From: Halomonas litopenaei | GTDB lineage: Bacteria; Pseudomonadota; Gammaproteobacteria; Pseudomonadales; Halomonadaceae | Assembly: GCF_003045775.1 (NCBI RefSeq) | Contig: NZ_PXNS01000016.1 | Location: 1-64,000 of the forward strand | Direction: 5' to 3' | DNA length: 64,000 bases | Position numbers and translations under genes: made by a program | In this document: piece after piece, positions 43,183-52,310 of the stretch | Position numbering within the stretch: position 1 is the stretch's first letter | Layout of the letters: each line of letters begins with the position of its first letter | The notes under the pieces: generated by a model | Database searches by the model: none | What the model was told of the DNA's origin: nothing | What the model saw: only the letters and a program-made list of their open reading frames with translations

Positions 43183-44355
43183 TCAAAGGGGCTTCGCTGG
43201 GCCTGCCTCATCAGCATAGAGCAGCCAGTCTCCCATTCCGCTGTCCTCAAGGGCGTAAACTCCCCGACCAGAGCGCCATACCAGGCCCTTATCGCGAAGC
43301 GAGTCGAGTGCACGTTGAACGGTGGATGCCGAAGGCTGGGTCTTGCGCTTGGCAAGAGCCTGGATCTCCTTGAGCGTATCCTTGGTGAAGGGTGTAAAAG
43401 GGCGCTGTTGCGCCGACGTTCGGGCCAGGACGAGCAGGATGGCGCGCTGTGGCTCGGGCAGTTGATCGAAGTCGGACTGGAAGAGGGCCTGGTAGTCTGC
43501 CTGGATCGATTGTGCACCTTGCTCCAGCAGCTTTCCGAGGTCGTCGGCCCGCCCGTGCTCCAAGGCAACGCGCTTGATGACGTCCCACAGCAGTTCAGGA
43601 CGGCGACCCACACGTTCGAAGGTCTTGGCGACATCTGCGACCTGGAAGGTGTTGCCAGGAGCCAGCCTTGCATTGACGTGGTGGGTAAATGCCTCCACGA
43701 AATCATCCCCCAGCAGCGGGAAGGGTGTGACGGTATTGCCGAAGAAGGGCTGGTCGCGGCTCAACACCAGTTGGGCCAGCTTGTCACGACTGCTCCCAGT
43801 GAACACCAGACGCAGGCCTGGTTTTGCCCTGCCCAGGGTCAGCGCATCGCGAGCGGCCTTGAGTGCGAACATGGTGTTCATCCCCTGCTCGCTACTCAGT
43901 GCATGCTGTGCCTCGTCGATGAAGAGTACGACCAGACGTTCCGATGCTTCGTGCAGTGCCTGCAGGGCTTCCGTCAGGGTGGCTTCATCCGGCAGAGCGG
44001 AACCTGTCAGGTCCCACGTCAGCGTCTTGTGTAGCGTGACGGAATCGACGCCGGCAGCACTCAAGAGCTTCTTGATGCGCGGCGAGTAGGTCTGCAATCT
44101 GGCCATGATGGCGTGTTCGATCAGCAGGCCTGGATCCATCTGGCGGTCTGCCCAGAGGTCGACGTAAACCACTTCCCAGCCGTGCTGTTCGCAGGCAGGC
44201 ATCAGGTCCTGCCGCAGGAAGGTGCTCTTGCCGGTGCGCCGTGGTGCGGCGAGGAATAGCCCGCCGCTGTAGTCGATCAGGCCATCGCCAGCCAGGCCTG
44301 TCACGATCGACTGTGCGAGGGCTGGTCGGTGAAAGACATAAGTTGCGGAAACCAT
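43183..44355 (-). CDS. Orphan AAA ATPase with C-terminal winged helix
   Basis: A 390-residue P-loop ATPase of the archaeal-ATPase/STAND-like type. Walker A FLAAPRRTGKSTFL (about 37-45), Walker B LVVLFIDEAQHAL (D147-E148), sensor-1 LRLVFTGSSR. The C-terminal 90 residues form a winged helix (SASTVQRALDSLRDKGLVWR). Usually such proteins act alone as defence- or mobile-element-associated ATPases. The gene has no operon partner. ATG 44355 is the natural start, and AT-rich sequence upstream may be the promoter. Function is unknown. Confidence 0.75.
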   Translation of the reverse strand: MVSATYVFHRPALAQSIVTGLAGDGLIDYSGGLFLAAPRRTGKSTFLRQDLMPACEQHGWEVVYVDLWADRQMDPGLLIEHAIMARLQTYSPRIKKLLSAAGVDSVTLHKTLTWDLTGSALPDEATLTEALQALHEASERLVVLFIDEAQHALSSEQGMNTMFALKAARDALTLGRAKPGLRLVFTGSSRDKLAQLVLSRDQPFFGNTVTPFPLLGDDFVEAFTHHVNARLAPGNTFQVADVAKTFERVGRRPELLWDVIKRVALEHGRADDLGKLLEQGAQSIQADYQALFQSDFDQLPEPQRAILLVLARTSAQQRPFTPFTKDTLKEIQALAKRKTQPSASTVQRALDSLRDKGLVWRSGRGVYALEDSGMGDWLLYADEAGPAKPL

Positions 44356-44541
44356 GGAATACGCCTCTTTACGCAGCTATGCGTAAAATTATACATCATA
44401 GCGGTAAAGGGCGATAATGCGGGCCTGCATCGTCAGCACGATAGGCGAGTTCAGCAGGATGGCGCTGGCAAACCGTTTCTGGTGGGTGAACGGTTCGTCC
44501 GGCGCACTGCTGTGCATTCCGGCTAGTGCACCGACTCACCG

Positions 44542-44572
44542 ATAAAACAAAGCCCCTCGATCGAGGGGCTTT
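44542..44572 (-). terminator. Terminator downstream of zinT
   Basis: AAAGCCCCTCGA and its complement form a perfect 12-bp-arm palindrome at 44549-44572. On the minus strand it is followed by TTTGTTTTA, so it serves the zinT transcript. Confidence 0.85.
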
Positions 44573-44592
44573 GGTCTCTCTGTGCCTGGTCC

Positions 44593-45294
44593 TTAGTGGG
44601 CCAGCATTTCATCGACGATACCCTGGCCATCCAGTTCTGAGGGGTAGTAGGTCGGCCAGTTGGTGACCTCTTCAAGCAGGGCCGCACGGTCGTCACCCCA
44701 GTACAGGTGGTAATGGTCGGCCTCGGTCGGGTAGATGGCATGGTCGCTGAACTGGATGTAGTTCGGCAGGCTGTCGTCTTCACCCTGGTACTCGAAGATG
44801 TAGCGAACGCCGCGGTTGCCGGCCTTGTAGGTCAGCACCTCGTAGCCGTCGGAGGCGTATTCGCCGGAGAGCACCTGACCATCTTCGTGGAAGGAGACGG
44901 TAGAGCCATCGATGACGATACGGTCGACGTCGGTCTTGTAGCCGATCTCGTAGTACGCCTTGTATTCCTCGGCGGTTTTGTCATCGCTCTGTTCGGCCTT
45001 GTGGGCGAACACTTCGTCGAGGGTGCCGTCCAGCAGGTAGGGGTAGACGGACTGCCAGTCGCCTTCCCAGTCGGACAGCGGTCGGTCCTTGATCTGGTCG
45101 TCGTCGAAATAGCCGGCGTAGATGTCCTTGGCGTGATCATGCTCATGATCATGGTGATCGTGATCGTGATCGTGATCGTGATCGTGCGCATCACTGGCCG
45201 CGGAATCGCTTTGTGCGAGGGCCAGGGGGGCGGTCGCCAGTGTCAGGGCGCTGATTGCGGCGACGGCCATGCGGCGGGTCAGAATCGGGTCCAT
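44593..45294 (-). CDS. zinT: ZinT-family periplasmic zinc-binding protein
   Basis: A 233-residue exported zinc chaperone that passes metal to ZnuA. The signal peptide ends at ALA-Q (about residue 28). It is followed by a His/Asp tract (HDHDHDHDHDHHDHEHDH), then the ZinT lipocalin-like domain (LSDWEGDWQSVYPYLLDG, YEIGYKTDVDRIVIDG, YIQFSDHAIYPTEADHYHLYWG) with its conserved His ligands. ATG 45294 has AAGGAG at the right distance. It lies 74 nt after znuA in the same direction and probably shares the Zur-controlled transcript. Confidence 0.94.
   Translation of the reverse strand: MDPILTRRMAVAAISALTLATAPLALAQSDSAASDAHDHDHDHDHDHHDHEHDHAKDIYAGYFDDDQIKDRPLSDWEGDWQSVYPYLLDGTLDEVFAHKAEQSDDKTAEEYKAYYEIGYKTDVDRIVIDGSTVSFHEDGQVLSGEYASDGYEVLTYKAGNRGVRYIFEYQGEDDSLPNYIQFSDHAIYPTEADHYHLYWGDDRAALLEEVTNWPTYYPSELDGQGIVDEMLAH
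45154..45183. repeat. Hexanucleotide repeat in the ZinT His tract
   Basis: Five perfect copies of GTGATC plus flanking partial copies, coding on the minus strand for the alternating His-Asp metal tract. Slippage could change tract length without breaking the frame, since the unit is six bases. Confidence 0.85.
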
Positions 45295-45368
45295 CGTCTT
45301 GCTCCTTGGGATGGTCGGTGGGGCGTTGTGGCCTCCCCGGGGAGGCCTTGGAGAGAACAGGGCTTTCA

Positions 45369-46376
45369 TCACTCGGCCTCGGCGGCGCAGCGGGCGACGC
45401 CGTCGGCCAGTTGGCGCAGCAATGCGGGATAGAGCTCGGTACCGAGCGGCAGGTCGACGCCCAGGGGATCGATGACCAGCGACGTCTCGACCCCGGTGCC
45501 TTGGAACACGCTATCCACCAGCGCCGGGTTGAACTGGGGCTCTCGGAAGACGCACTGCACGCCGAGTTCGGCGACACGCTGCTGGATCTCTCGGATACGC
45601 GCAGGGCTCGGGTCAGATGCATCCCCCAAGGATATCGCTCCGGCCGCCGGCACATCGAAGCGGCGCTCGAAGTACTGGTAGGCATCGTGGAAGACGATGA
45701 AGCGCGTACCCTGGGCCTGCTGGAGGCGGGTCTCCAGTTCATCGATCAGGTCGTCGAGCTCGCCGCGGGCTTCCTCTGCGTTGTGTCGATAGATGGCGGC
45801 GTTGTCGGGATCGAGTTCGGCCAGTGAGGTTGCTATGGCATCGAGCCAGGCCTGGGCGTTGACCGGGTCCAGCCAGCCGTGGGGGTCCCAGCCTGAATGG
45901 TCGTGATGGTCGTGGCCGGCATGCTGCTCGTGCTCGTGGCCGTCATGCGCGTCGTGCTCGTGGCCCTCATGCTCCTCGAGCTCATGGTGCTCATCATGAT
46001 CGTGGGCCTCGAAGGTCGCGCCCTGTCGATAGGTCAGGCGCTGTGTGCCGGCGCTTTCCATCAGCTCGACTTGTTGTGCATCCGGCGCCAGTGACTGGCG
46101 TGCCTTGGCAAGCCAGGGCGTCAATCCATCGCTGACCCAGAACACCACGTCGGCCTGTGCCAGTGCTTCCGCCTCGGAAGGACGCATGGCGTAGCCGTGG
46201 GGAGAGGCCCCAGGCTGGATCACCAGTTGCGGCGTCCCCAGGTCTCCCATCACGCGCTCCACTAGGCTGTGGACCGGCGGAATATCCACGGCCACCGAGG
46301 GGACCTCTGCGGCAGCCATCGCAGGAAGCAGCAGGCAAGGGAGGAGAAGGGGGCGTAGCGAGGTGTGCATCGTCAT
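45369..46376 (-). CDS. znuA: Zinc ABC transporter substrate-binding protein ZnuA
   Basis: A 335-residue periplasmic zinc-binding protein of the cluster A-I family. Signal peptide (ending AAA-E), then VDIPPVHSLVERVM, the first His ligand in GASPHGYAMRPSEA, a His/Glu/Asp loop (HDHDEHHELEEHEGHEHDAH), then the second ligand region WDPHGWLDPVNAQ, and VFHDAYQYFERRF. ATG 46376 is chosen (AGAGA upstream); another two codons downstream is possible. It is divergent from znuCB across the Zur box. Confidence 0.95.
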   Translation of the reverse strand: MTMHTSLRPLLLPCLLLPAMAAAEVPSVAVDIPPVHSLVERVMGDLGTPQLVIQPGASPHGYAMRPSEAEALAQADVVFWVSDGLTPWLAKARQSLAPDAQQVELMESAGTQRLTYRQGATFEAHDHDEHHELEEHEGHEHDAHDGHEHEQHAGHDHHDHSGWDPHGWLDPVNAQAWLDAIATSLAELDPDNAAIYRHNAEEARGELDDLIDELETRLQQAQGTRFIVFHDAYQYFERRFDVPAAGAISLGDASDPSPARIREIQQRVAELGVQCVFREPQFNPALVDSVFQGTGVETSLVIDPLGVDLPLGTELYPALLRQLADGVARCAAEAE

Positions 46377-46420
46377 CGATCTCTTGGAGCGTTCTCGGGG
46401 CGGGTGATTGTGGCATGTTT

Positions 46421-46435
46421 TGTTATGATATAACA
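46421..46435. promoter_or_regulatory. Zur operator between znuA and znuCB
   Basis: TGTTATGATATAACA is near-perfect dyad symmetry and matches the core of the enterobacterial Zur box (TGTTATANTATAACA). It is centred about 50 nt from both start codons, fitting dual repression when zinc is sufficient. Confidence 0.85.
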
Positions 46436-46472
46436 TTGTTTTCGAAATCGAGAAAGGCTCTGGAGAATGTTC

Positions 46473-47240
46473 ATGCCGCTATTGTCGATCGATGATCTGC
46501 GGGTCGTCCTGGGAGGGCAGACCATCCTCGAGGGCATAGACCTCAAGCTCGAATGCGGCGAAATCGTCACCTTGGTCGGCCCCAACGGGTCGGGCAAATC
46601 GACGCTACTGCGTACCATCATCGGTGCGCTGACGCCCGCTGGCGGACGTTTGGTGCGAAGGCCCGGGCTCACCATCGGCTACGTACCGCAGCGGCTGGCC
46701 ATCGATCCGACCCTGCCGATGACGGTCACACGCTTTCTCAACCTGCCGCGTCGACGTTCCCGCGAAGCCGTGCAGCAGGCCCTGGCGCAGGCCGGCGTGC
46801 CTGAGCTGGGCTCGCAACAGTTGCTGTCGTTGTCAGGTGGTCAGCGACAGCGTGTTCTGCTGGCGCGAGCCCTGCTGGAGAAGCCCGACCTGTTGCTGCT
46901 CGATGAGGCAACCCAGGGCCTCGACCACCGGGGTACGGCGGATTTCTATCGCCAGATCGAGCGGGTGAGGCGCGAAACGGGCTGCGCGATCCTGATGGTC
47001 AGCCATGAGCTGCATGTGGTGATGCGCACCTCGGACCGGGTGATCTGCCTCGATCGCCACGTCTGCTGCCAGGGCACGCCCGAGCGAGTGCTGGCGTCCC
47101 CGGCCTATCAGGCGCTGTTTGGCCCCGATACCGCTGACGCGCTCGCCTTCTACCGCCACGAACATCTGCGCGAAAAAGACGCCGCTAGCCCGGCCTTGGC
47201 GCAGGTGGGCGCTGCCCACTCACTGGGGGTCTCGGCCTGA
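46473..47240 (+). CDS. znuC: Zinc ABC transporter ATPase ZnuC
   Basis: A 255-residue ABC ATPase. Walker A GPNGSGKST (36-44), signature LSGGQRQRV, Walker B LLLLDEATQGLD, switch His in MVSHE. The sequence and the pairing with znuB and znuA give the zinc assignment. ATG 46473 is chosen over 46467 because GGAG sits 7 nt upstream. Overlaps znuB by 1 nt. Confidence 0.95.
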   Translation: MPLLSIDDLRVVLGGQTILEGIDLKLECGEIVTLVGPNGSGKSTLLRTIIGALTPAGGRLVRRPGLTIGYVPQRLAIDPTLPMTVTRFLNLPRRRSREAVQQALAQAGVPELGSQQLLSLSGGQRQRVLLARALLEKPDLLLLDEATQGLDHRGTADFYRQIERVRRETGCAILMVSHELHVVMRTSDRVICLDRHVCCQGTPERVLASPAYQALFGPDTADALAFYRHEHLREKDAASPALAQVGAAHSLGVSA

Positions 47241-48064
47241 TGCTCGATGACTTCATGCTGCGTGCGGCGCTCGCCGGTATCGGTGTGGCCTTGGCCGCCG
47301 CCCCGCTGGGCTGTTTTGTGGTGTGGCGCCGCATGGCCTACTTCGGTGATGCCACCGCGCACGCCGCCATCCTTGGTGTGGCTCTGTCGCTGTTGCTGTC
47401 GACCTCGATCTTCGCCGGAGTGCTGGTGGTGTCGCTGCTGATGGCGATCCTGGTCTCACTGCTCAGCGGGCGCGACTATGCCATGGACACCTTGCTTGGG
47501 GTCATGGCTCACTCGGCGCTGGCCTTCGGGCTGGTGGCGGTGTCCTTCGTGTCCGGGGTGCGTATCGACCTGATGGCATATCTGTTCGGTGACATTCTGG
47601 CGGTCGGCAAGGGGGATCTGGTGTTGATCGCTGGCGGCGCCTTGCTGGTCATGGCGCTGGTGGGGTGGCGCTGGTCGTCACTGTTGACGGCGACCCTGGA
47701 TGCGGATCTGGCACGGGCCAATGGCATCCATCCCGGGCGCGAGCAGCTGGTGCTGACACTGTCCCTGGCGGTGGTCGTGGCTGTGGCACTCAAGGTGGTG
47801 GGGGTACTGTTGATCGCTGCACTGCTGATCATTCCCGCCGCCGCCGCCAGACCCTTTTGCCGCACCCCGGAAGCCATGGTGCTGGTGGCAGCGGTGATCG
47901 GAGCCGCGTCTACTAGCGGCGGTCTTCAGGCGGCCTACTGGCTCGACACGCCCACCGGTCCGACCATCGTCAGCCTCGCCGCTTTGGTGTTTGTCCTGTG
48001 TAGCCTGGTGGATCTCGGCAGGCGCCGGTTCGCAAGAATGTCTTCCAGCGATATCTCGTCCTGA
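47240..48064 (+). CDS. znuB: Zinc ABC transporter permease ZnuB
   Basis: A 274-residue permease with about eight membrane segments of the ABC-3 family; conserved GCFVVWRRMAYFGDATAHAA near the N-terminus and VLLIAALLIIPAAAAR later. The start overlaps the znuC stop by 1 nt (TGATG), so they are co-translated. It forms the membrane channel for Zn2+ delivered by ZnuA. Confidence 0.95.
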   Translation: MLDDFMLRAALAGIGVALAAAPLGCFVVWRRMAYFGDATAHAAILGVALSLLLSTSIFAGVLVVSLLMAILVSLLSGRDYAMDTLLGVMAHSALAFGLVAVSFVSGVRIDLMAYLFGDILAVGKGDLVLIAGGALLVMALVGWRWSSLLTATLDADLARANGIHPGREQLVLTLSLAVVVAVALKVVGVLLIAALLIIPAAAARPFCRTPEAMVLVAAVIGAASTSGGLQAAYWLDTPTGPTIVSLAALVFVLCSLVDLGRRRFARMSSSDISS

Positions 48065-48443
48065 ACGGGTGATCCGTGCGTTGCTGCTTTGGGCGCAGGC
48101 CGCCACTGCAGGATCAGCCTTGCCTTACTGGCCCTTGCGCAGTCTAGCAGCATCATGGGTCATCGGCTGGTCTGGTGGCGATCTCCGCACGAGGAGGTTC
48201 TAAGTCGATATCGATGTCGCCATCGTCAGGCATCGCCAGCGTATCGGCGATGTTGCGACGTTGTCCGGCAAGCCGTTGGCACTATCGCTCGCACTTGAGC
48301 CATCGCTCGTCTGCCTGTACGGAAGCGCTACGGGCGACGAGCGTGGTCGGCCCCTGTGTGGCCGGCCACGCCGGTGCTTGTCCCGGGCCGGCGCAGTGTG
48401 CACGGGGCTCGATGTCGGGACGAGCCTACGGCGGTCGAGTCTC
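48065..48443. other. 379-bp intergenic region between two converging genes
   Basis: Lies between znuB (+) and the cupin-XRE gene (-), both ending here. Several open frames but no recognisable protein. No clear hairpin-T terminator was found. Confidence 0.45.
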
Positions 48444-49046
48444 TCAGGACGTACAGATCCACAGTATCCGCGCCGGTTGCTCGCCGACCGATATCACTGC
48501 GTGGCCCATCTGGCTGTCGAAGGACATGCTGTCGGCGACCTTGAGCCGGGTCGGTTCGTAGTGCTCCGTCCATACCTCCACTTCACCCTGCTGCACCACG
48601 ATCTGCTCATGTCCGGCGTGGCGCTGCAACTCGCCGAACTCCTCGATACTGGTGTTGAGCACCGTCGTGGAAAACACCAGAAAGTCCTTGGCCACCATGT
48701 CGTTGCACAGAAGCTCGAAGCGATAGTTGGGCGTCTCGACCACCGGCCCCTGGCCCGCCCGGGTCAGGGTGCGCCAGCCGCTCAGGGCGCTGCGTTCGTT
48801 GTGATAGAAGAGTTCGCTGACATCGACCTCCAGGGCGGCGGCCAGCTTGACGATCACGTCGTAGGTCGGGGATAGCCGGCCGTTCTCGATACGCGAGATG
48901 CTGGCGGCGGAGCTGCCCGAGGCCTCGGCCATCTGGGCGATGGTCAGGCCCCTATCGTTTCTGAGTGCCTTCAGGTTGGTGCCGATGGAACCTGCCTTGC
49001 GCGGACGCTCCCTGACGCGTGGGGGCGGGGTGACGGTGTCGCTCAT
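48444..49046 (-). CDS. XRE-family regulator with C-terminal cupin
   Basis: A 200-residue regulator. HTH at about 22-77 (LKALRNDRGLTIAQMAEASG ... ISRIENGRLSPTYDVIVKLA); cupin barrel at about 110-195 (LQRHAGHEQIVVQQGEVEVW). Such proteins sense small carboxylates or amines. ATG 49046 follows GGAGG; the long upstream frame is spurious. It is divergent from the TRAP operon starting at 49280 and probably controls it in response to the transported compound. Confidence 0.92.
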   Translation of the reverse strand: MSDTVTPPPRVRERPRKAGSIGTNLKALRNDRGLTIAQMAEASGSSAASISRIENGRLSPTYDVIVKLAAALEVDVSELFYHNERSALSGWRTLTRAGQGPVVETPNYRFELLCNDMVAKDFLVFSTTVLNTSIEEFGELQRHAGHEQIVVQQGEVEVWTEHYEPTRLKVADSMSFDSQMGHAVISVGEQPARILWICTS

Positions 49047-49279
49047 GCTGGCCTCCGACGCCTTTGTCTTGAATTTTTCAAGAAAAAGCGTTGATTGTTG
49101 GTCTTTTTTTATAATTTTGACTGAATATTGCGTATATGCAATCCTCATTCACGAACGCGACAATAGCAAGGTGTGTGCGTGTGAGCGGGTGCTCCGGCGT
49201 GATCCCGGGGTTGCCAAAGCGCTTGCCAGCACGGTCATTGCGCTCCGAATTTCCACAAGAAAATCCAATAGGGATAATA

Positions 49280-50344
49280 ATGTACAAACTGAATCGACTG
49301 GCGGGCGGTGTCGCCCTGGCGGCCGCGCTGGCGGGTGCCTCGCTGAGTGCAAACGCAGAGGAAATGAACTGGAAGATGGCCACTCCCTGGGGCGGCGGTC
49401 CCTGGCTTGAGCGCGATGCCCAGACCTTCGCCGACTACGTCGACCAGCTGACGGCCGGCGACATCGCCATCGAGGTGTTCCCCGGTGGCACCCTGGGGGG
49501 CGCGCTGCGGGTCACCAATACGGTCAAGGCCGGGGTGGCCGAGGTCAGCCACAACTACGTCAACTACGACTACGGCACCGATCCCACCGCGGCGCTGCTG
49601 GCCGGGCATTCCAGCGGCCTGACGCCGGAAGAGTTCATGATGTGGATGTACGAGGGCGGCGGCGTGGAGCTGTATGAAGAGTTCCGCCGTGACGTCTTCG
49701 ATGTGGTGGCCTTCCCCTGTTCGATTCTGGGCACCGAGATCTTCCTGCACTCCAACAAGAAGGTCGAGACGCTGGAAGACTTCCAGGGTCTGCGCCTGCG
49801 CACCTCCGGCGCCTGGGCCGAGATCGCCTCTCAGCTGGGTGCATCCACCGTGGTCATGGCGGGCAGCGAGATCTACAACGCCCTGGACCGTGGCGTGATC
49901 GATGCCGCCGAGTGGGGCAGCCCCGAGATGAACAAGCCCACCGGCTTCCAGGACGTGGCGCAGTACGTGATCCTGCCCGGTGTGCACCAGTCGGGTGGCT
50001 TCCTCGAGTGCCAGGTCAACCAGGACGCCTGGGATGCGCTGAGCGCCGAACAGCAGGAGCTGCTGCGTCTGGCCGGCAAGCTAAGCGTGTTCGACTCCTG
50101 GCTCGCGAGCTCCTACGCCGACCTCGAGGCCTATCAGGAGCTGGTCGACGGCCCCAACGAGATCGTCCAGCTGGATCAGTCGTTCATCGACGCCATCTAT
50201 GAAGAAACGCGCAAGTGGGAAGACGAGAACGCCGAGAGCAACGAGTGGTTTGCCCGGGTGCTCGAGTCCCAGCGTGAGTTCAAGGCCAGCATGACCAACT
50301 GGCAGCAGTATCGCCTGCCGATCGGTGCCATGGGTCGCGACTGA
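49280..50344 (+). CDS. TRAP transporter substrate-binding protein (DctP/TakP type)
   Basis: A 354-residue periplasmic receptor. Signal peptide of about 24 residues ending NAE-E, then WKMATPWGGGPWLERDAQTF, typical of the DctP family, with FQGLRLRTSGAWAEIASQLG and the ligand-facing GVIDAAEWGSPEMN (TakP/2-oxo-acid-type signature). ATG 49280 has AGGGAT upstream; the frame is open about 50 codons earlier but not signal-like. First gene of an operon with the small and large TRAP permeases and an Ldh2-type reductase. 2-Oxo acid or related ligand is inferred. Confidence 0.93.
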   Translation: MYKLNRLAGGVALAAALAGASLSANAEEMNWKMATPWGGGPWLERDAQTFADYVDQLTAGDIAIEVFPGGTLGGALRVTNTVKAGVAEVSHNYVNYDYGTDPTAALLAGHSSGLTPEEFMMWMYEGGGVELYEEFRRDVFDVVAFPCSILGTEIFLHSNKKVETLEDFQGLRLRTSGAWAEIASQLGASTVVMAGSEIYNALDRGVIDAAEWGSPEMNKPTGFQDVAQYVILPGVHQSGGFLECQVNQDAWDALSAEQQELLRLAGKLSVFDSWLASSYADLEAYQELVDGPNEIVQLDQSFIDAIYEETRKWEDENAESNEWFARVLESQREFKASMTNWQQYRLPIGAMGRD

Positions 50345-50437
50345 CCACACGCCTTGCGGCCCGGCCAGACAGCAAGAGCTAACCCCCTCGCTGCCTGGTC
50401 GGGCCGCTGTCTTTACCACCACCTGTGGGCAAACGAG

Positions 50438-50953
50438 ATGAAGCTTATTCACGCTATCGAGCGGCTGACCCGCCTGGCGGGAGGGCTGGGCGCCATGCTG
50501 ACCTTTCCGCTGATCGCGGCCCTGGTCTATGAGGTGTTCAGCCGTTACGTGCTAGGCCGCCCGACCCTGTGGGCCTTCGAGGTCAGCTACATGGTCATGG
50601 GTGCCATCTTCATGCTGGGCATGGCCAACGCCCTGCGCCTGGGCCAGCACGTCAGCGTCGATCTGTTGACGTTGCGCTGGTCGGATCGCACCAACGCAGC
50701 GGTGCGCCTGGTCGGCTACCTGCTGTTTCTGCCGGTGCTGGGCTGGCTGGTGTGGGAGCTGGGGCAGTATGCGCTGGAGGCGTTCGCCTCGAACGAGCGC
50801 TCTGGCCGCTCGGCCTGGAACCCGGTGATCTGGCCCGTATTTCTGACCTGGTGGGCCGGCTTCGTGCTGCTGGCGCTGCAGGTCGTGGCCGAGATCCTCA
50901 AGGCGGTTCATATCATGCAAGGCCGCACGCCCGAACAGGGGGGCGCGGCATGA
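50438..50953 (+). CDS. TRAP transporter small permease (DctQ type)
   Basis: A 171-residue membrane protein with four hydrophobic helices. LVYEVFSRYVLGRPTLWAFE and GMANALRLGQHVSVDLL are the family's conserved N-terminal motifs. Its stop overlaps the DctM start (ATGA). ATG 50438 is selected over the open frame upstream. Works with the receptor and DctM to import the substrate using the sodium gradient. Confidence 0.93.
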   Translation: MKLIHAIERLTRLAGGLGAMLTFPLIAALVYEVFSRYVLGRPTLWAFEVSYMVMGAIFMLGMANALRLGQHVSVDLLTLRWSDRTNAAVRLVGYLLFLPVLGWLVWELGQYALEAFASNERSGRSAWNPVIWPVFLTWWAGFVLLALQVVAEILKAVHIMQGRTPEQGGAA

Positions 50954-52281
50954 GTGACTATCTTGCGCTGGTGATGTTCCCGGCTTTGATCGGTTTCATC
51001 ATCGCCGGCTTTCCGATCGCATTTTCAATGATTCTGGTGGCGACGCTGTTCGGCATCATGCAGTTCGGTGACGCTGCCGCCTATCAGTTGCTGACCAAGA
51101 TCGAGGACACCGCCTCCAATTCGATTCTGGCGGCGGTGCCGCTGTTCATCTTCATGGGCGCCATGCTCGAGCGCTCCGGTATCGCCGAGCGGCTGTTCAC
51201 CGCGATCCACTTCTGGACCCGTCGGCTGCCCGGGGGACTGGGCGTCGGCGCGGTGGTCATGGGGACCTTGTTCGCCGCGGCCAGTGGCGTGGTCGGTGCC
51301 ACCGAGGCGGTGATCGGGCTCTTGGCCATCCCGGTCATGCTCAAGCATCAGTACAGCAAGTCGCTGATGTCCGGCACCATCTGTGCCAGCGGCTCGCTGG
51401 GGACGGCGATCCCGCCGTCTATCACGGTGGTGGTGCTGGGCCCGGTGGCCAGCGTCTCGGTGGGGTCGCTGTTCAGCGGCCTGATGTTCCCGGGCTTCCT
51501 GATGGCGCTGTTCTTCTTGCTCTACATCGTGCTGATCGCCTACTTGAAGCCGGAGATGGCACCGCGCATGGCGCAGGATGACGCCGAGCGGGCGACCCTC
51601 GGCGAGAAGCTCAAGATGACCTTCGGTGCGCTGCTGCCGACCATGGCGCTGATCATGACGGTGCTCGGGACGATCTTGCTCGGCATCGCCACGCCGACCG
51701 AGGCGGCCGCCTGCGGTGCCCTGGGATCGGTGGTGCTGGCGCTGGCCTATCGCAACCTGACGCTGGACGTGCTGTGGAACTCGGCCAAGCGGACCTTGAA
51801 TATCTCGGCGATGATTCTGCTGATCGTGCTGGGGGGCAACATGTTCGCCGGGGTGTTCTTCGCCGCCGGTGGCATGGCCACGGTGCAGTCGCTGTTGATG
51901 GACACCGGCATGAGCCCCTGGATGATCCTCGGCATGATCCTGCTGATCGCCTTCCTGGCCGGCTTCGTGCTCGACATGATCTCGGTGGTGCTGATCGTCA
52001 TCCCGGTGGCCATGCCCATCGTGCGTGCACTCGGCTTCGACGAGATCTGGTTCTGCGTGGCCTTCCTGGTGGTGATGCAGACTAGCTATCTGACGCCGCC
52101 GCTGGCACCGTCGATCTTCTACCTCAGGGCGATCACACCGCCGGAGGTGACGCTCAAGCACATGTACATCGGGGTGGTGCCCTTTATCGTGGTACAGCTG
52201 GTAGTGCTGGCGCTGGTACTCAGCTTCCCGTCGCTGGCGCTGTGGCTACCCGAGCAGCTGAGTGGCCCCTCGTGGAAATGA
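50950..52281 (+). CDS. TRAP transporter large permease (DctM type)
   Basis: A 443-residue permease with about 12 membrane segments; conserved pieces LFIFMGAMLERSGIAERLF, AAASGVVGATEAVIGLLAIP, GSLGTAIPPSITVVVLG and TPTEAAACGALG. The apparent frame opens 127 codons earlier inside dctQ, but the family begins at MSDYLALVMF, ATG 50950, overlapping dctQ by 4 nt. Forms the Na+-coupled channel. Confidence 0.95.
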   Translation: MSDYLALVMFPALIGFIIAGFPIAFSMILVATLFGIMQFGDAAAYQLLTKIEDTASNSILAAVPLFIFMGAMLERSGIAERLFTAIHFWTRRLPGGLGVGAVVMGTLFAAASGVVGATEAVIGLLAIPVMLKHQYSKSLMSGTICASGSLGTAIPPSITVVVLGPVASVSVGSLFSGLMFPGFLMALFFLLYIVLIAYLKPEMAPRMAQDDAERATLGEKLKMTFGALLPTMALIMTVLGTILLGIATPTEAAACGALGSVVLALAYRNLTLDVLWNSAKRTLNISAMILLIVLGGNMFAGVFFAAGGMATVQSLLMDTGMSPWMILGMILLIAFLAGFVLDMISVVLIVIPVAMPIVRALGFDEIWFCVAFLVVMQTSYLTPPLAPSIFYLRAITPPEVTLKHMYIGVVPFIVVQLVVLALVLSFPSLALWLPEQLSGPSWK

Positions 52282-52310
52282 CCCCGGACACTGACAAAGG
52301 AGACGCCCCC

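Noticed and set aside
51025..52161. A 378-codon minus-strand frame opposite dctM
   Set aside because: His/Gln/Arg-rich translation is a shadow of a GC-rich membrane-protein gene.
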